A stretch of 64,000 nucleotides of DNA. Source: Sphingobacterium nematocida. Lineage in GTDB: Bacteria > Bacteroidota > Bacteroidia > Sphingobacteriales > Sphingobacteriaceae. Below are positions 61,256 to 64,000 of this stretch, piece by piece; positions within the stretch are counted from its first letter, which is position 1, and each line of letters opens with the position of its first letter. The notes beneath the pieces were generated by a model. It was not told the DNA's origin. It ran no database searches and was given only the letters and a program-made list of their open reading frames with translations. The stretch covers positions 50,361-114,360 of the forward strand of contig NZ_FUZF01000018.1 in assembly GCF_900168125.1 (NCBI RefSeq). Reading direction: 5' to 3'. The translations under genes and the position numbers were made by a program.

Positions 61256-64000
61256 TTATCTTGTTTTAATTAACACCCATCCTTTACGCACCTCTTCTTG
61301 TCCACCTTTTTTCAACGTCACAATATAATAATAAGTTCCTTCATTGAGCCCTGCTCCATTCCAGCGATTATCATAACTCTCATTACGGTATACCTCATTA
61401 CCCCAGCGGTTTACAATTGTTAAACCGATCTGGTCATAATTCTCAATACCTACGATCTCGAAAGTATCATTGATACCATCACCGTTTGGTGTGAAAGTAT
61501 TCGGGATAAAGACATTGGATGCCTCAATCGTAATCGTCGCTACAGCACTTCTACAGTTTGTAGGGTTGAGTACTTCACATACGGTGTATGGATAGGTGTA
61601 AGTACCCGGTCTTGTACTTGGCGCGACCGTGATCGTACCATCTGCATTCATGGTCAGCCCAGGATTACTTGGTACACCTGGTTTCAGGGTAACTTCCGTT
61701 AAATCTATTGGCTTTCCATTGTAGCTGTCATTTTTCAACACAGATTCTGTCGTCACTTCCTCTTTAGACCATTCCAATTTTATTGGATCGTCTACGGTAA
61801 CAATTGGAGCCGGCGCCACTACCACCTTCACTACAACAGAGCTACAGTTGTTCGGATTCAATACCTCACAGATCTTGTACGTGATCTCGTAGCTTCCTGC
61901 CGGTGTCTCTGGATCTACTGTAACGATACCTGTTTTAGGATCTAGCGTAGGAACAGGAGCCCCAGGTGTTTTTGGATCTGCAGGTTTCTCTACCGTAACT
62001 GTTACATCCTTCGGATCAACTGGTTTGTTGTTCAATTTATCATTATCCAACACCGATGGAGTTTTACCGCCATCTTTACCGTTGATAGCTGGTGGCGTAT
62101 CTACCACTGCTTCGATTGGAGGTGCTTCTACAACAATAGTAACCGTAGTCGTAGAACAGTTGTTCGGATTCAACACCTCACAAATTTTGTAGGTGATCTT
62201 ATACTCCCCTGCTGGTGTCTCTGGATCTACTGTAACGATACCTGTTTTAGGATCTAACGTAGGAACAGGAGCCCCAGGTGTTTTTGGATCTGCCGGTTTC
62301 TCTACCGTAATCACAACATCCTTCGGATCAACTGGTTTATTATTCAATTTATCGTTGTCCAGTACATTAGGTGTCTTACCGCCGTCCTTACCATTGATAG
62401 CTGGTGGCGTATCTACCACTGCCTCAATAGGAGCCTTCTCTACAACAATAGTAACCGTAGTCGTAGAACAGTTGTTCGGATTCAATACCTCACAGATTTT
62501 GTAGGTGATCTCGTACTCGCCTGCTGGTGTCTCCGGATCTACTGTAACGATACCTGTTTTAGGATCTAGCGTAGGAACAGGAGCCCCAGGTGTTTTTGGA
62601 TCTGCCGGTTTCTCTACCGTAACTGTTACATCCTTCGGATCAACTGGCTTATTATTCAATTTATCATTATCCAACACCGATGGAGTTTTACCGCCATCCT
62701 TACCATTGATAGCTGGTGGCGTATCCACCACTGCTTCGATTAGAGGTGCTTCTACAACGATAGTAACCGTAGTCGTAGAACAGTTGTTCGGATTCAATAC
62801 CTCACAGATTTTGTAGGTGATCTCGTACTCTCCTGCTGGTGTCTCTGGATCTACTGTAACGATACCTGTTTTAGGATCTAACGTAGGAACAGGAGCACCA
62901 GGTGTTTTTGGATCTGCCGGTTTCTCTACCGTAACTGTTACATCTTTCGGATCTACTGGGTTGTTGTTCAATTTATCGTTGTCCAGTACATTAGGTGTCT
63001 TACCACCGTCCTTACCATTGATTGCTGGTGGCGTATCTACCACTGCTTCGATTGGCACCCAAGGTAATGGGGTGATTGTACAGTCTGCACAATTCGGATC
63101 TGTAGGATCCCCAGGATTTGGTGTATTACCGGAAGTAGATTCGCCAGTAACTGGATTATCTTTCGGATCCTTACCTTCAGCTTTCGCAATGTTAGATACA
63201 AAGCCTTTAATCATATCGGCTTGTGTAATCGTATGTTCTGCCTGAAGTATAACTTCTTGTCCAACATTCAATTTACTTATAGTTCCAACATTTTTAACAT
63301 CGGCATTATCATCGGTAACTGCAATATCATATAACGTTACATTTCCAGTATTGGTCACCTTAATGGTATAAGCGATCTTATCGCCTGCGTGTCTATAGCC
63401 AGACGTAGATACCGCTGTCTTCACGATAGATATGGATGGATCCATCGGGAAATCAACCACTGTAGTAGGATCGCTCGGATCTTTTGGTGTAGGGTCTACA
63501 GATGGTACATTCGGGATATTTGTGGTGCTGCCCGGAGGAGTACCTCTTACAGTAGCATTATTTTCTACTAACCCCGCATCCTTGTCCGCCTGAGTCAACG
63601 TGTAAATGGCTGTACCTACTGCTGATTCACCGGGAGCTAACTTTATTTTATTAAGGGTAACACCAGATGGAAGTTTCGCATCCGTAATTTTAATATTATC
63701 GATCGTAACGTTACCGGTATTGGTAACCTTGAACGTATAGGTAATCGTATTGCCGTCTGTGGATAGCGATCCGTCTTTACTGAATGTAAGTGATGGATTA
63801 GCCGGAACATCTACGATAGTAGGGTTCTCCGGATCGCCAGGTTCGCCCGGATTGCTCGGGTCAGGTGACGATGGTACTGGTGTGATAGGTGTAGCAGGAT
63901 TGCTCGGATCCGTTGTCGGTGGCGTACCTGTTACGGTAGCCTTGTTAACAACCTCTCCGGCATCTTTCTCCGCCTGTGTAAGTGTATACGTAGCTGTGCC
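61256..64000 (-). CDS. very large T9SS type B-sorted repeat protein, C-terminal part (runs off the window)
   Basis: The frame is open from the right edge to the stop at 61256-61258, so at least 914 residues are visible and the start lies outside. The internal start near 63598 is only a TTG codon (leucine) inside the frame. From the N side there are DUF11/DUF7507-type repeats (VTNTGNVTI..., LTQADKDAG..., each about 120 residues) with Pro-rich DPSNPG linkers. Four near-identical 104-residue repeats plus a degenerate fifth follow, then a CHU_C gliding-motility-associated C-terminal domain (FIPNTFTPNGDGINDTF) that directs T9SS type B sorting. It is probably a surface adhesin exported with the adjacent PorP/SprF protein. 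Confidence 0.88.
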   Translation of the reverse strand, partial: GTATYTLTQAEKDAGEVVNKATVTGTPPTTDPSNPATPITPVPSSPDPSNPGEPGDPENPTIVDVPANPSLTFSKDGSLSTDGNTITYTFKVTNTGNVTIDNIKITDAKLPSGVTLNKIKLAPGESAVGTAIYTLTQADKDAGLVENNATVRGTPPGSTTNIPNVPSVDPTPKDPSDPTTVVDFPMDPSISIVKTAVSTSGYRHAGDKIAYTIKVTNTGNVTLYDIAVTDDNADVKNVGTISKLNVGQEVILQAEHTITQADMIKGFVSNIAKAEGKDPKDNPVTGESTSGNTPNPGDPTDPNCADCTITPLPWVPIEAVVDTPPAINGKDGGKTPNVLDNDKLNNNPVDPKDVTVTVEKPADPKTPGAPVPTLDPKTGIVTVDPETPAGEYEITYKICEVLNPNNCSTTTVTIVVEAPLIEAVVDTPPAINGKDGGKTPSVLDNDKLNNKPVDPKDVTVTVEKPADPKTPGAPVPTLDPKTGIVTVDPETPAGEYEITYKICEVLNPNNCSTTTVTIVVEKAPIEAVVDTPPAINGKDGGKTPNVLDNDKLNNKPVDPKDVVITVEKPADPKTPGAPVPTLDPKTGIVTVDPETPAGEYKITYKICEVLNPNNCSTTTVTIVVEAPPIEAVVDTPPAINGKDGGKTPSVLDNDKLNNKPVDPKDVTVTVEKPADPKTPGAPVPTLDPKTGIVTVDPETPAGSYEITYKICEVLNPNNCSSVVVKVVVAPAPIVTVDDPIKLEWSKEEVTTESVLKNDSYNGKPIDLTEVTLKPGVPSNPGLTMNADGTITVAPSTRPGTYTYPYTVCEVLNPTNCRSAVATITIEASNVFIPNTFTPNGDGINDTFEIVGIENYDQIGLTIVNRWGNEVYRNESYDNRWNGAGLNEGTYYYIVTLKKGGQEEVRKGWVLIKTR
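61805..63052 (-). repeat. four tandem 312-bp repeats in the T9SS adhesin gene
   Basis: Repeats at 63052-62741, 62740-62429, 62428-62117 and 62116-61805 each encode 104 residues starting IEAVVDTPPAINGKDGG and ending KICEVLNPNNCS plus a short hinge, with two cysteines per unit. A degenerate fifth unit covers about 61517-61804. The first and third units share one nucleotide version of the VLDNDKL segment, and the second and fourth share another, so the array looks like a duplicated pair with a 624-bp higher-order period. Confidence 0.93.

Noticed and set aside
62193..63245. Long plus-strand reading frames across the adhesin repeats (103, 103 and 142 codons)
   Set aside because: They repeat with the same 312-bp period as the minus-strand coding repeats and have glycine/serine-rich low-complexity products. 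They are antisense shadows of biased codons in the real gene.
61256..63598. A separate gene starting at 63598
   Set aside because: The start codon there is TTG within a continuous open frame that extends to the window edge, and upstream codons continue the same repeat domain. It is an internal leucine.
1..64000. Insertion sequences, prophage or defence islands
   Set aside because: No transposase, integrase, phage structural gene, restriction or toxin-antitoxin gene was recognised; the content is mostly conserved housekeeping genes.

Overview
The window looks like a chromosomal segment from a member of the Bacteroidota, most likely the Sphingobacteriaceae (Sphingobacterium/Pedobacter-like). 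The reasons are the type IX secretion (T9SS) genes and sorting domains, a lipid-anchored TamA variant (TamL) next to TamB, TAnnTTTG-type -7 promoter elements with few Shine-Dalgarno sites, an F-type ATP synthase cluster without the beta and epsilon genes, and a long-form IspG. No phage, insertion sequence, CRISPR array, tRNA or rRNA gene is visible. Most of the window is housekeeping DNA.

Layout. 1-2.7 kb, minus strand: an OmpR-type response regulator and histidine kinase followed by two PepSY-like exported proteins. Matching direct repeats lie upstream of the regulator and of the first PepSY gene. 2.9-10.5 kb: tamB-tamL. 11.1-13.3 kb: malate dehydrogenase, flanked by repeat-rich intergenic DNA, then a retropepsin-like protein and a tiny T9SS-sorted protein. 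13.5-23.8 kb: transporters (Kup K+, APC amino acid, PiT phosphate), tyrS, a class III aminotransferase and a Tat-exported SGNH hydrolase. 23.8-32 kb: mtaB, thyA-folA, an exported basic protein, argH and an S9 peptidase.

32-38.3 kb, minus strand: the ATP synthase operon (atpZ, a membrane protein, atpB-E-F-H-A-G). The beta and epsilon subunits must be encoded elsewhere. Its leader and spacers carry palindromes, an internal promoter and a 52-bp tandem repeat that reiterates the start region of one gene. 38-46 kb: a Pif1/RecD-like helicase, a cupin, a DUF3575-like protein, topoisomerase IV subunit B and an uncharacterised 591-residue flavoprotein-like protein with several cysteines.

46-57 kb: a methyltransferase, MlaF/MlaE lipid transport, a LiaF-like membrane protein, ispG, an MFS exporter, fructose-6-phosphate aldolase, a Fur-family regulator, an A-rich gene-free stretch and RNase R. 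57.3 kb to the end: an orphan LuxR-type regulator, then a minus-strand T9SS operon. That operon consists of a very large type B-sorted repeat protein running off the window, a PorP/SprF protein and a PorE-like OmpA protein. These should act together to export a surface adhesin-like protein and anchor its machinery to the cell wall.

The strongest candidates for new biology are the direct-repeat operator pair in the PepSY two-component locus, the start-codon-reiterating tandem repeat in the ATP synthase operon, the uncharacterised 591-residue protein, and a short intergenic repeat family built around GAGCTC.
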